NCBI GenBank assembly: GCA_905211675.1
Contig: CAJMBP010000041.1
Coordinates: 1-12,728, forward strand
Source: an uncultured Oscillospiraceae bacterium
GTDB taxonomy: Bacteria > Bacillota > Clostridia > Oscillospirales > Acutalibacteraceae
Direction of reading: 5' to 3'
Length of the DNA: 12,728 bases
Positions 6,083 through 12,728 of the stretch are shown one piece after another. Below the pieces are notes generated by a model that saw only the letters and a list, made by a program, of their open reading frames with translations, was not told where the DNA came from and ran no database searches. Positions within the stretch are counted from its first letter, which is position 1. Every line of letters starts with the position of its first letter. The translations under genes and the position numbers were made by a program.

Positions 6083-7027
6083 TTAATCGCAGCATTCGTC
6101 TTTCGGCAGGGGTTTTTTAGGCTTGGGCGCTGATTTTGTATTGTCGCCGAGGCCCGTAGTTTCCGAAAAAATTGCGTTGTTTGTAACGGCTGATACCGCG
6201 TCGGTGGGAATAATCAGCTTTGCGGCTGTACCGTTTGCCATATTAACAAGCGCTTCGTATTTTTTAAGCTCAAGCACAGCCGAGTCAACACCCGCTTCTT
6301 TAAGCGCGGCAAGACCGTCGGCTTCGGCTTTTTTAGAAAGATAAATAGCCTTAGCTTCACCTTCGGCACGGGCAATACGCGCGTCGCGTTCACCCTCTGC
6401 CGCTAATATCATAGCCTGCTTATCGCCTTCGGCGCGTGTAATAGCCGCCGCCTTGTGACCCTCTGCCTGCAAAAGCGTTTCACGGCGGTCACGCTCTGCC
6501 TTCATCTGTTTTTCCATTGCGTTTTGAATTTCGGCAGGCGGAATGATGTTTTTAAGCTCAACTCGGCTTACCTTCATACCCCACTGGTCGGTAGCCTCGT
6601 CAAGAATTTCTGCCATTTTTGTATTTATAATATCACGTGAGGTGAGAGTGCCGTCAAGCTCCATTTCGCCTACAATATTACGAAGGGTTGTTGCGGTAAG
6701 GTTTTCAAGCGCACGAACAGGGTTTACAACACCGTAGGTGTAAAGCTTTGCGTCGAATATGCGGAAGAAAACAACCGTGTCAATCTGCATTGTAACATTA
6801 TCTTTGGTAATAACAGGCTGAGGGGGTGAGTCCATAACCTGCTCTTTTAATGTGATTTTATTGGCAATGCGTTCTAAAAAGGGAATTTTTACATGAAAGC
6901 CTGCGTCCCAAGTGCATTTATATCTGCCTAAAAACTCAATAACATATTGCGTTGCCTGCGGCACAATGCGAACATTCGGTATAACAAGCACCAAAAAAAT
7001 CACTAATAAAACAATAAGCCAAACCAT
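6083..7027 (-). CDS. SPFH/Band-7 (stomatin, QmcA-like) membrane protein
   Basis: This 314-residue protein has one N-terminal membrane anchor (residues 2-18). A Band-7/SPFH domain follows at about 20-180, with TQYVIEFLGRYKCTWDAGFH, KEQVMDSPPQPVITKDNVTM and NLTATTLRNIVGEMELDGTL. Next is a long helix. AEG recurs at residues 188, 199, 210 and 221, exactly 11 residues apart, giving four repeats of the form AEGxxxAxxxx that should form a hendecad coiled coil. The family assembles into large membrane-bound ring or cage oligomers linked to microdomain organisation and membrane protein quality control. The C-terminus is Pro/Lys-rich and ends ECCD. The usual NfeD partner gene is not adjacent; instead an unrecognised gene lies 21 bases upstream in the same operon. 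The start is supported by AAGGTGG. Confidence 0.93.
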   Translation of the reverse strand: MVWLIVLLVIFLVLVIPNVRIVPQATQYVIEFLGRYKCTWDAGFHVKIPFLERIANKITLKEQVMDSPPQPVITKDNVTMQIDTVVFFRIFDAKLYTYGVVNPVRALENLTATTLRNIVGEMELDGTLTSRDIINTKMAEILDEATDQWGMKVSRVELKNIIPPAEIQNAMEKQMKAERDRRETLLQAEGHKAAAITRAEGDKQAMILAAEGERDARIARAEGEAKAIYLSKKAEADGLAALKEAGVDSAVLELKKYEALVNMANGTAAKLIIPTDAVSAVTNNAIFSETTGLGDNTKSAPKPKKPLPKDECCD

Positions 7028-7048
7028 AAAAAACCACCTTTTTATATT

Positions 7049-7795
7049 TTATTTTAACAAAGCCGAGTTAAGCTTTTTGTTAGACTGTATAACGGGCATA
7101 AACTGTGTTATTGAATCAATAAAATGCTGATTGTCGCCCAGTGCCGCAACCGCGTTAGCCTTTATCTTTTCATCGTTTATGCAAGCGGCGGCAACTACGG
7201 CTACTATTGTGTTAACGGTGTCGCGGTCGCCCTGTAAATATCCGTTTTGCAAAACATCAAAAAGCTTTTTAACGCTTTTCTTATTATTTTCTGAAAGTAC
7301 GGCTTTTATTTGAGGCACCAATTTTTCACCAAAGAAATTGAGATACAAAAAGTTGCCGTAAACCGCAACATGAGCCTTGTATTCATCTTTAAGTGCGGGG
7401 AACACATCGAGCATCTTTTTGGTGAAGTCGGTAATATTGTATGCTCCGTCTTTTGATGAGGTCGGCAGATCAATATTCGCTGCCGCACCGCTTGCACGCG
7501 TGTGCTTGATGCCCATTTTTTCTTTAAGTGTTGCCGTAAAATCAATGCCGACAGCCTCGGCATCCTTTTGGGTTTGACTGTCATCAAAAAGCCACGCGTT
7601 AACCTCCGACAGTTCATAACTGCCGTCCTCGGCAATATCGGCTGCTTTCAGAATATACATCTGACGCTCGTCGCTGTATTCGACCGACGCCGCAAGCTTA
7701 CCGTTTTTATAAATTCCGTCTGCTGATTTAAAGCCGTTCTCATCAAAAAACGGCTGCATTTCGGCAATTACATTTTCTAAATATCTGTTATCCAT
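7049..7795 (-). CDS. Protein of unknown function, co-transcribed with the SPFH gene
   Basis: I do not recognise a family for this 248-residue protein. It begins MDNRYLENVIAEMQPFFDEN. It has no signal peptide or membrane span, so it is probably cytoplasmic. Residues 1-75 look like a mixed alpha/beta domain (YKNGKLAASVEYSDERQMYI, YELSEVNAWLF). Residues 120-248 look helical and include TVNTIVAVVAAACINDEKIK, which may be helical-repeat-like. The frame is open to 7885, but the promoter at 7832-7860 lies inside that extension. The start at 7795 is therefore chosen; its RBS is weak (GTGGATGTG). The position ahead of the SPFH gene suggests a partner or substrate adaptor of that complex (inference). 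Confidence 0.8.
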   Translation of the reverse strand: MDNRYLENVIAEMQPFFDENGFKSADGIYKNGKLAASVEYSDERQMYILKAADIAEDGSYELSEVNAWLFDDSQTQKDAEAVGIDFTATLKEKMGIKHTRASGAAANIDLPTSSKDGAYNITDFTKKMLDVFPALKDEYKAHVAVYGNFLYLNFFGEKLVPQIKAVLSENNKKSVKKLFDVLQNGYLQGDRDTVNTIVAVVAAACINDEKIKANAVAALGDNQHFIDSITQFMPVIQSNKKLNSALLK

Positions 7796-7831
7796 TTTTA
7801 AACAAACACATCCACAATTTTTATTTTGTTC

Positions 7832-7860
7832 ATTATAGCATAAAAAAGTCTGTTTGTCAT
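7832..7860 (-). promoter_or_regulatory. Housekeeping promoter of the unknown-SPFH operon
   Basis: On the minus strand ATGACA (7860-7855), a 17-base spacer and TATAAT (7837-7832), with TGC directly before the -10 (extended -10). Transcription should start near 7825, about 30 bases before the ATG at 7795. This decides the start of that gene. Confidence 0.8.
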
Positions 7861-7870
7861 CAAAAATTTC

Positions 7871-7899
7871 TTGAAAGGCGCGCATTTGTTATATATAAT
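7871..7899 (+). promoter_or_regulatory. Housekeeping promoter of rsmA
   Basis: TTGAAA (7871-7876), a 17-base spacer and TATAAT (7894-7899). The predicted start point is near 7906, only about 14 bases before the ATG at 7920. It is divergent from the promoter at 7832-7860; the two -35 elements are 10 bases apart. Confidence 0.8.
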
Positions 7900-7919
7900 A
7901 TATTCAGTTGGTGAAAATT

Positions 7920-8771
7920 ATGAAAATTTCAAATAAAAAAGATTTAAAAGGCGTTCTTGAATCACAGGGGTTTTCATTTAAAAAATCTTTGGGTCAAAAC
8001 TTTTTGATCGACGATACCGTCTGTCCGCGAATGGCGGCGGCTGTTTCGGGCGAAAATGTAGGCGTGCTCGAAATAGGGCCGGGTGCCGGCGTGCTTACTG
8101 CACAGTTGTCGGCGACTTGTAAAAAGGTTGTGTCGGTAGAGCTTGACACCCGACTTAAACCCATATTGGAGCAAACCCTTACAGATTGCGATAATGTGAA
8201 GATTATTTGGAACGATATACTTAAAATAAATTTAAAGCAGCTCATAACAGAGGAGTTTGCCGATTGCGATACGGTAAATATATGCGCAAATCTGCCCTAT
8301 TACATTACCTCGCCTGTCATAATGAAACTGCTTGAAAGCCGCTTGCCCATAAGCACAATCGCCGTTATGGTGCAAAAAGAAGCCGCCGACCGACTTTGTG
8401 CCGAAGTGGGCAGTCGTGCCGCAGGTGCCGTTACGGTTGCGGTAAACTATTACGCCGAAGCGCAAACATTATTCGGCGTGCCGCGCACTTCATTTTTACC
8501 GCCGCCTAATGTCGATTCGGCAGTAATTAAGCTTACTTTGCGCGATATGCCGCCGGTAGGGGTAAAGGATGAAAAACTGTTCTTTCAAATTGTAAAAGCT
8601 TGCTTTGCTCAACGTCGAAAGATACTTATTAACACCGTCTGCAACACACTGGGTCTTGACAAAAATGTTTTCCGCGCGGTGTTAAATAAATCGGGTATTC
8701 CCGAAACGGTGCGCGGTGAAGCTTTGACTATGCAACAGCTTGCAAGTATTGCAAATGCGCTTTGTGAATAA
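7920..8771 (+). CDS. rsmA: 16S rRNA (adenine1518-N6/adenine1519-N6)-dimethyltransferase RsmA (KsgA)
   Basis: RsmA dimethylates two adjacent adenines in the helix 45 loop of 16S rRNA using S-adenosylmethionine, late in small-subunit assembly. The 283-residue product has the family's N-terminal KKSLGQNFLIDD (22-32), SAM-binding motif I VLEIGPGAGVLT (49-60), the acidic VELDTRL (73-79), and the catalytic NLPYYITSP motif (124-132). The C-terminal domain has RTSFLPPPNVDSAVIKL and FAQRRKILINTV. The length is normal. In-frame TTG (7908) and GTG (7911) codons lie upstream, but they fall at or next to the predicted transcription start, so ATG 7920 is chosen. The RBS is poor (GGTGA, 5 bases upstream). 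No clear terminator follows; the pheST promoter begins six bases after the stop. Confidence 0.96.
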   Translation: MKISNKKDLKGVLESQGFSFKKSLGQNFLIDDTVCPRMAAAVSGENVGVLEIGPGAGVLTAQLSATCKKVVSVELDTRLKPILEQTLTDCDNVKIIWNDILKINLKQLITEEFADCDTVNICANLPYYITSPVIMKLLESRLPISTIAVMVQKEAADRLCAEVGSRAAGAVTVAVNYYAEAQTLFGVPRTSFLPPPNVDSAVIKLTLRDMPPVGVKDEKLFFQIVKACFAQRRKILINTVCNTLGLDKNVFRAVLNKSGIPETVRGEALTMQQLASIANALCE

Positions 8772-8776
8772 AATGC

Positions 8777-8804
8777 TTGCATTTTTAAAAAAATGTGTTA
8801 TAAT
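8777..8804 (+). promoter_or_regulatory. Promoter of the pheST T-box transcript
   Basis: TTGCAT (8777-8782), a 16-base spacer and TGT-TATAAT, an extended -10 with the hexamer at 8799-8804. Transcription should start near 8811, just before the T-box leader. Confidence 0.8.
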
Positions 8805-8810
8805 TCACTT

Positions 8811-9077
8811 GATACTGAAAATGCGTTGATAAAGAAAAGTAAAATCACATGTGATTTTAAGAGAGGGTAAGCCTCGGGCTGTAAGTTTACCTATTTCGCG
8901 GTGATTTGAAGTTCCCTTTTGAGCAGTGTCGCTGAAATTGCAGTAGGCGGCAACGGGTAGTCGGTTCCGTTACAGACCGAAGAGAGTGTTTGCTCTTTGA
9001 GCGAAAATGCGGGTGGTACCGCGGAGTGTGTAATTTCAGACTTCGTCCTGTAATATCAGGATGAAGTCTTTTTATTT
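8811..9077 (+). ncRNA. T-box leader sensing uncharged tRNA-Phe
   Basis: This leader reads tRNA charging and lets pheST be transcribed when uncharged tRNA-Phe accumulates. The base of Stem I is AAAAG (8835-8839) with CTTTT (8916-8920), above which AGTA (8838-8841) faces GAAG-TTC-C (8908-8915). TTC at 8912-8914 is therefore the specifier codon and decodes Phe. AAATCAC (8842-8848) pairs with GTGATTT (8901-8907) above it. The distal part shows AGAGAGG (8860-8866) opposite GCTGTAA (8878-8884), with GGTAA/TTACC closing. A Stem III hairpin (TCGGT...ACCGA) lies near 8961-8981. The T-box GGGTGGTACCGCG (9011-9023) has the UGGU bulge at 9014-9017, which fits the ACCA end of tRNA-Phe. The specifier is followed by C rather than the common A. 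The 5' limit is inferred from the promoter. Confidence 0.95.
9038..9077 (+). terminator. T-box intrinsic terminator before pheS
   Basis: AGACTTCGTCCTG (9038-9050) pairs with CAGGATGAAGTCT (9057-9069), 13 pairs with one G-T wobble and a TAATAT loop, followed by TTTTATTTT. Its 5' arm contains CGTCCT, the kind of segment that competes for pairing in the antiterminator when uncharged tRNA is bound. Confidence 0.93.
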
Positions 9078-9103
9078 TGCAAATTAAAAAAGGGAGATAG
9101 ATT

Positions 9104-10123
9104 ATGAAACAACAGCTTGAACAAATCAAAGCGGCGGCGCTAAGCGCAATAGCCGAGGCTCAAACAAGCGCCGACTGTGAAAACATCAGAGTAAAATACC
9201 TTGGTAAAAAGGGCGAGCTTACCGCCATTTTAAAGATGATGGGTTCGCTATCTGCCGAAGAACGCCCCGTTATGGGTCAGCTTGTCAATACCGCAAAGGC
9301 AGAAGTTGACGCGGCTTTGGGCGAAAAGGCAAACGAGATAAACGCCAAGGCCACCGAGCTTAAATTAAAGCAGGAAACAATTGACATCACAATGCCTGCA
9401 AAAATGAATAAAACGGGCAAGCTTCATCCGCTTAACACCGTGCTTAATGATATGATAGACATTTTTCAGTCTATGGGCTTTGATGTTGTAGACGGCCCCG
9501 AGGTTGAAACCGACCACTACAATTTTGAATGTCTTAATGTGCCTAAAGATCACCCTGCACGCGATATGCAAGACACTTTCTATCTTGCAGAAAACATACT
9601 GCTTCGCACACAAACCTCTGCCGCACAAATAAGAACTATGGAAACACGCAAGCCGCCTATTCGCGTAATCTGTCCGGGACGAGTGTTCCGCGCCGATGAG
9701 GTTGACGCAACCCACTCTCCCGTGTTCCACCAAATAGAAGGTCTTGTTGTTGACAAGGGCATTACCATGTGCGACCTTAAAGGCGTGCTCGAACAGTTTG
9801 CGCACGAAATTTACGGCCCCGACACCAAGGTTAAATTCAGACCTTCCTTCTTCCCGTTTACCGAACCGTCGGTTGAGGTTGATGTTTCGTGCTCGGAATG
9901 CGGCGGCAAGGGTTGCCGCGTTTGCAAGGGTGCCGGCTGGATAGAAATTTTAGGCGCCGGTATGGTACACCCGAATGTGCTTCGCAGCTGCGGTATAGAC
10001 CCCGAAGAATACAGCGGCTTCGCATTCGGTATCGGTCTTGACCGCCTTACCACAACCCGTTACAAAATCAGCGACATTCGTTTGTTGTTTGAAAATGACA
10101 AGCGTTTTCTTGACCAATTTTAA
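9104..10123 (+). CDS. pheS: Phenylalanyl-tRNA synthetase alpha subunit
   Basis: PheS carries the catalytic site of the (alpha-beta)2 phenylalanyl-tRNA synthetase, which activates Phe with ATP and attaches it to tRNA-Phe. The 339-residue product has an N-terminal tRNA-binding coiled coil (about 1-85). The class II core contains HPL at 108-110, motif 2 PGRVFRADEVDATHSPVFHQ (191-210) and motif 3 GFAFGIGLDRLTTTRY (305-320). Ala307 in motif 3 is the position that sets substrate size in the family. Four cysteines in CSECGGKGCRVC (263, 266, 271, 274), as in many bacterial PheS proteins, could bind zinc. The RBS is GGGAG. The gene sits directly behind the Phe T-box and 18 bases before pheT. Confidence 0.98.
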   Translation: MKQQLEQIKAAALSAIAEAQTSADCENIRVKYLGKKGELTAILKMMGSLSAEERPVMGQLVNTAKAEVDAALGEKANEINAKATELKLKQETIDITMPAKMNKTGKLHPLNTVLNDMIDIFQSMGFDVVDGPEVETDHYNFECLNVPKDHPARDMQDTFYLAENILLRTQTSAAQIRTMETRKPPIRVICPGRVFRADEVDATHSPVFHQIEGLVVDKGITMCDLKGVLEQFAHEIYGPDTKVKFRPSFFPFTEPSVEVDVSCSECGGKGCRVCKGAGWIEILGAGMVHPNVLRSCGIDPEEYSGFAFGIGLDRLTTTRYKISDIRLLFENDKRFLDQF

Positions 10124-10141
10124 GAAAGGGGAACTTTAAAA

Positions 10142-12532
10142 ATGAAAATATCTTTAAATCACTTAAAAACTTACGTTGACATTGATGTTCCCGTAAAAGA
10201 GCTTTGCGACCGTATGGTTATGGCAGGCTTTGAAGTAGAAAGCATTGAATGCGAGGGCGAAAACATCAAAAATGTTGTGGCGGCTCGCATTGTTAAACTC
10301 GAACCTCACACCGACAGCGATCATTTGCAGATTTGTCAAATGGATACAGGCGCCGAAAAATTGGTACAGATAGTAACGGGTGCGCAAAATATTAAAGAGG
10401 GTGACCTTGTTCCCGCCGCGCTCGACGACAGCTATTTGCCAAACGGTATGCACATTAAAGCGGGCAAACTGCGCGGTGTAGAGTCAAACGGTATGCTCTG
10501 CTCGGGTGAGGAGCTTTGCCTTACCGAAGAGGACTATGAGGGAGCCGGAGTTCACGGTATTTTGATACTTAAAGACGAATGGGCTGTGGGCACCGATATG
10601 CGCGAGGTTTTGGGGCTTGACGATTATATAATCGACTTTAAAATCACCGCAAACCGCCCCGACTGCAACTGCTTTTTAGGCGTTGCAAAAGAAGCGTCGG
10701 TAGTTCTCGGAAGTGCGTATCATCCGCCCGTTCCGACATACAAAACCGTAGGCGGCGATATAAAAGATTTTATTGATGTAGAGGTTCAAAACTATGACCT
10801 TTGCCCCCGCTATGTAGGAAGGGTGGTTAAAAACCTTCGCATTAAGCCGTCGCCGACTTGGATGCAAAAGGCGATTATCGCTTCGGGTATGAGACCTATT
10901 AACAACATTGTTGATATTACCAACTTTGTTATGCTTGAGACAGGTCAGCCTATGCACGCATTTAACTACAACGATTTGGCAGATAAAAAGATTATTGTTC
11001 GCAACGCAAATGAAGGCGAAACCATTACCACACTTGACGGAAAAGACTATAACCTTACCCCCGATATGCTTGTGATTGCCGACGGCGAAAAGCCTTCCTG
11101 CCTTGCGGGTATTATGGGCGGCAGAGAAAGCGAGATTGAGGACGATACAAAAGACTTATTCCTTGAAGCCGCTAAATTCCGCCGTGACAGTGTAAGAAAA
11201 ACGGGGCGTGCGCTGGGCATTCGCACCGAGGCAAGCGGCCGCTTTGAAAGAGGCGTTGACATTGTAAATGTTGGCTTTGCTATGGACCGCGCTTTACAGC
11301 TTATCGACGAGCTTGACGCAGGCGACATCATAGACGGCACACTCGACCGAAATCTCGGTCTTCCCGAAGATAAAATTTTAAATGTTAAATCTGCAAGCAT
11401 TATCGAGCTTTTGGGCGTGCAAATTCCCGAAACTAAAATGGTAGAAATTTTAAACAGCCTCGGTCTTGAAACGAAAGCGGAAAACGGCGTGCTTACAGTT
11501 CGTGTACCCTCTATACGCGACGACATTGAGGGCAGAGCAGATTTGGCAGAAGAGGTTATGCGAATATACGGCTACGACCACATTGTCGGCACGCCTATGC
11601 GCGGCGACGTAATGCGCGGCAAAAAGCTTCCGAACCGCATAAAGTCAGACAAAATGAAGTCTCTTCTTTGCGGTATGGGCTGCTACGAAATTGCGACATA
11701 TTCATTCATATCCTCGGGCGCGCTTGACAGCCTTATGCTCGCGAGCGACGATCCGCGCCGAAACGCCGTTAAGCTTATTAACCCGCTCGGCGACGAATAC
11801 TCGACAATGCGCACTCAGCTTGTAACAAGTATGCTTACTGTTATGGCTACCAATATAAACCGCAAAATCGACTCAGGCAGATTTTTTGAAGAAAGCAAGC
11901 GTTTTGTTCCGAAAGCTCTGCCCGTAACCGAACAGCCCGATGAACTGCCTACTCTTTGTATAGGAGTTTACGGCAAGGACGAAGACTTCTTTACCCTTAA
12001 AGGCATTGTGGAACAGGTAATGACACTGTTTGGCGCTCACACGCAGTACAAACGCTCTGCCGAGCCGTATTTGCACCCCGGCCGTCAGGCTGAAGTTTTG
12101 GCAAACAACACACCCGCGGCGGTGCTTGGTGAGATTCACCCCAAGGTTGCCGAAAATTACGGAATAGACACAAAGGTTTATGTTGCAGAAATTAAGCTTG
12201 ATGTGCTTTATGCGATCAACAAGCGCAAAACAACCTACAAGCCGCTTCCTAAATTCCCCGCGGTTGAGCGTGACTTTGCAATGCTTTGCGACGCCGATAT
12301 ACCGGTAGGCGATTTGGAAAAGGCTATTGTAAGCGGCGGCGGCAGACTGCTTGAAAAAGCCGAGCTGTTTGATGTTTACCAAGGCTCTCAAATACCCGAA
12401 GGCAAAAAGAGCGTAGCTTACAGCGTATGGCTGCGTTCAAACGAGGGCACGCTTACAGACGCGCAAATTGACGATACCTGCGCAAAAATTGTTGCAAAGC
12501 TCGAAAAGCTGGGCGCCGAGCTGCGTAAATAA
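10142..12532 (+). CDS. pheT: Phenylalanyl-tRNA synthetase beta subunit
   Basis: PheT is the partner subunit that binds tRNA-Phe and edits mischarged Tyr-tRNA-Phe. The 796-residue length is typical. In order: an N-terminal segment MKISLNHLKTYVDI; an EMAP-II-like tRNA-binding domain (about 43-152, with VKLEPHTDSDHLQICQMDTG); the B3/B4 editing domain (about 210-385, with GMRPINNIVDITNFVMLETG and AGIMGGRESE); the B5 domain (about 405-475); a catalytic-like core (about 485-690, with YSFISSGAL and LINPLGDEYSTMR); and a C-terminal anticodon-binding FDX-ACB domain (about 703-796, beginning near LPKFPAVERDFAML). It is translated from AAAGGGG 10 bases upstream and co-transcribed with pheS. Confidence 0.98.
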   Translation: MKISLNHLKTYVDIDVPVKELCDRMVMAGFEVESIECEGENIKNVVAARIVKLEPHTDSDHLQICQMDTGAEKLVQIVTGAQNIKEGDLVPAALDDSYLPNGMHIKAGKLRGVESNGMLCSGEELCLTEEDYEGAGVHGILILKDEWAVGTDMREVLGLDDYIIDFKITANRPDCNCFLGVAKEASVVLGSAYHPPVPTYKTVGGDIKDFIDVEVQNYDLCPRYVGRVVKNLRIKPSPTWMQKAIIASGMRPINNIVDITNFVMLETGQPMHAFNYNDLADKKIIVRNANEGETITTLDGKDYNLTPDMLVIADGEKPSCLAGIMGGRESEIEDDTKDLFLEAAKFRRDSVRKTGRALGIRTEASGRFERGVDIVNVGFAMDRALQLIDELDAGDIIDGTLDRNLGLPEDKILNVKSASIIELLGVQIPETKMVEILNSLGLETKAENGVLTVRVPSIRDDIEGRADLAEEVMRIYGYDHIVGTPMRGDVMRGKKLPNRIKSDKMKSLLCGMGCYEIATYSFISSGALDSLMLASDDPRRNAVKLINPLGDEYSTMRTQLVTSMLTVMATNINRKIDSGRFFEESKRFVPKALPVTEQPDELPTLCIGVYGKDEDFFTLKGIVEQVMTLFGAHTQYKRSAEPYLHPGRQAEVLANNTPAAVLGEIHPKVAENYGIDTKVYVAEIKLDVLYAINKRKTTYKPLPKFPAVERDFAMLCDADIPVGDLEKAIVSGGGRLLEKAELFDVYQGSQIPEGKKSVAYSVWLRSNEGTLTDAQIDDTCAKIVAKLEKLGAELRK

Positions 12533-12542
12533 CGCAAATTAA

Positions 12543-12585
12543 AAGAAAATTAAGATATTCTTATTGAAAATTTTCTTGAATTTTT
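12543..12585 (+). terminator. AT-rich inverted repeat, possible weak pheST terminator
   Basis: AAGAAAATT (12543-12551) and AATTTTCTT (12569-12577) are perfect inverted copies 17 bases apart, with a small nested AAGA/TCTT hairpin inside, followed by GAATTTTT. The stem holds only two G-C pairs, so termination would be weak. The right arm overlaps the -35 of the next promoter. Confidence 0.35.
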
Positions 12586-12604
12586 GCATAGTTAGGTATA
12601 TTAT
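12576..12604 (+). promoter_or_regulatory. Probable promoter of ireB
   Basis: TTGAAT (12576-12581), a 17-base spacer and TATTAT (12599-12604). An overlapping TATAAT at 12602-12607 is a better -10 but is spaced 20 bases from the same -35. It stands 35 bases before the ireB start. Confidence 0.6.
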
Positions 12605-12638
12605 AATTATAATAATACATTAACGGAGGGTTGTTATT

Positions 12639-12728
12639 ATGAACGACAAGACTATGACCTTTTCAATCGGTGACCAGACCGAGCAGGAAATCAGAAGAAT
12701 TTTAACCGTTGTTTACGATTCTTTAAAA
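12639..12728 (+). CDS. ireB: IreB/UPF0297 regulatory phosphoprotein, 5' part only
   Basis: Thirty codons are present before the window ends. They begin MNDKTMTFSIGDQTEQEIRR and continue ILTVVYDSLK, matching the N-terminal pattern of the UPF0297 (DUF965) family, a conserved protein of about 85-90 residues in Bacillota. In Enterococcus faecalis the homologue IreB is phosphorylated on N-terminal threonines by the PASTA kinase IreK and lowers cephalosporin resistance. Thr5 and Thr7 here are candidate sites by analogy (inference). GGAGGG (12625-12630) lies 8 bases before the ATG. In many Firmicutes this gene is followed by ruvX/yrrK and a DUF1292 gene; that cannot be checked here. Confidence 0.85.
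   Translation, partial: MNDKTMTFSIGDQTEQEIRRILTVVYDSLK

Noticed and set aside
7796..7885. 30-codon N-terminal extension of the unknown gene
   Set aside because: A near-consensus promoter for the same strand lies inside it, so transcription starts downstream of 7832.
8770..8785. AAAATGC-TT-GCATTTT hairpin as an rsmA terminator
   Set aside because: The stem is short and AT-rich and coincides with the -35 of the pheST promoter; no proper T-tract follows the stem before the A-run.
9365..9805. 146-codon minus-strand open frame inside pheS
   Set aside because: It is antisense to the catalytic core of PheS, with no ribosome binding site or recognisable domain.
11047..11526. 159-codon minus-strand open frame inside pheT, and a similar one at 11873-12391
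   Set aside because: Both are shadows of the PheT coding frame with biased, repetitive composition and no independent signals.
1..12728. CRISPR arrays, tRNA or rRNA genes, insertion sequences
   Set aside because: I saw no spaced direct repeats, cloverleaf-like sequences, rRNA segments, transposase frames or flanking inverted repeats by eye.

Overview
The window looks like chromosomal DNA from a member of the Clostridia (Bacillota), possibly an uncultured gut-type Oscillospirales-like lineage. The reasons are a phenylalanine T-box leader ahead of pheST, an IreB/UPF0297 gene, an RsiV-type anti-sigma factor, strong AGGAGG ribosome binding sites and TATAAT promoters. The taxonomic placement is inference from gene content and base use.

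Bases 1-480 appear to be of different origin or rearranged. They hold an intact scfA (six-cysteine SCIFF ranthipeptide precursor), a terminator and the start of scfB, its radical-SAM maturase. scfB breaks off after about 53 codons and runs in frame, with no stop, into the start codon of mnmA (tRNA 2-thiouridylase). This is either an assembly chimera or a real deletion/recombination fusion. mnmA is followed two bases later by a LUD-domain protein gene and a strong terminator (2197-2228).

Bases 2242-5827 (minus strand) form a tight four-gene operon. In transcription order it encodes an MBOAT O-acyltransferase, an SGNH/GDSL esterase lipoprotein, an ECF sigma factor starting at TTG, and an RsiV-like anti-sigma factor with a conserved-looking signal-peptidase site. 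An ECF-like promoter precedes the first gene. The parts match the logic of the Bacillus sigV-rsiV-oatA lysozyme response, but OatA's two activities appear as separate PatA/PatB-like proteins. This is the most interesting system in the window.

Bases 6083-7795 (minus strand) are a two-gene operon: an unrecognised 248-residue protein, then an SPFH/stomatin-like membrane protein carrying four exact 11-residue repeats. It has a clear promoter and ends at a hairpin terminator (5933-5988). The unknown gene is divergent from rsmA (16S rRNA dimethyltransferase), whose own promoter gives it a very short leader.

Bases 8777-12532 (plus strand) are the pheST unit: an extended -10 promoter, a T-box with a UUC specifier and a UGGU tRNA-acceptor bulge, an intrinsic terminator, pheS and pheT. 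After an AT-rich intergenic region with a promoter, the window ends inside the first 30 codons of an ireB/UPF0297 gene.
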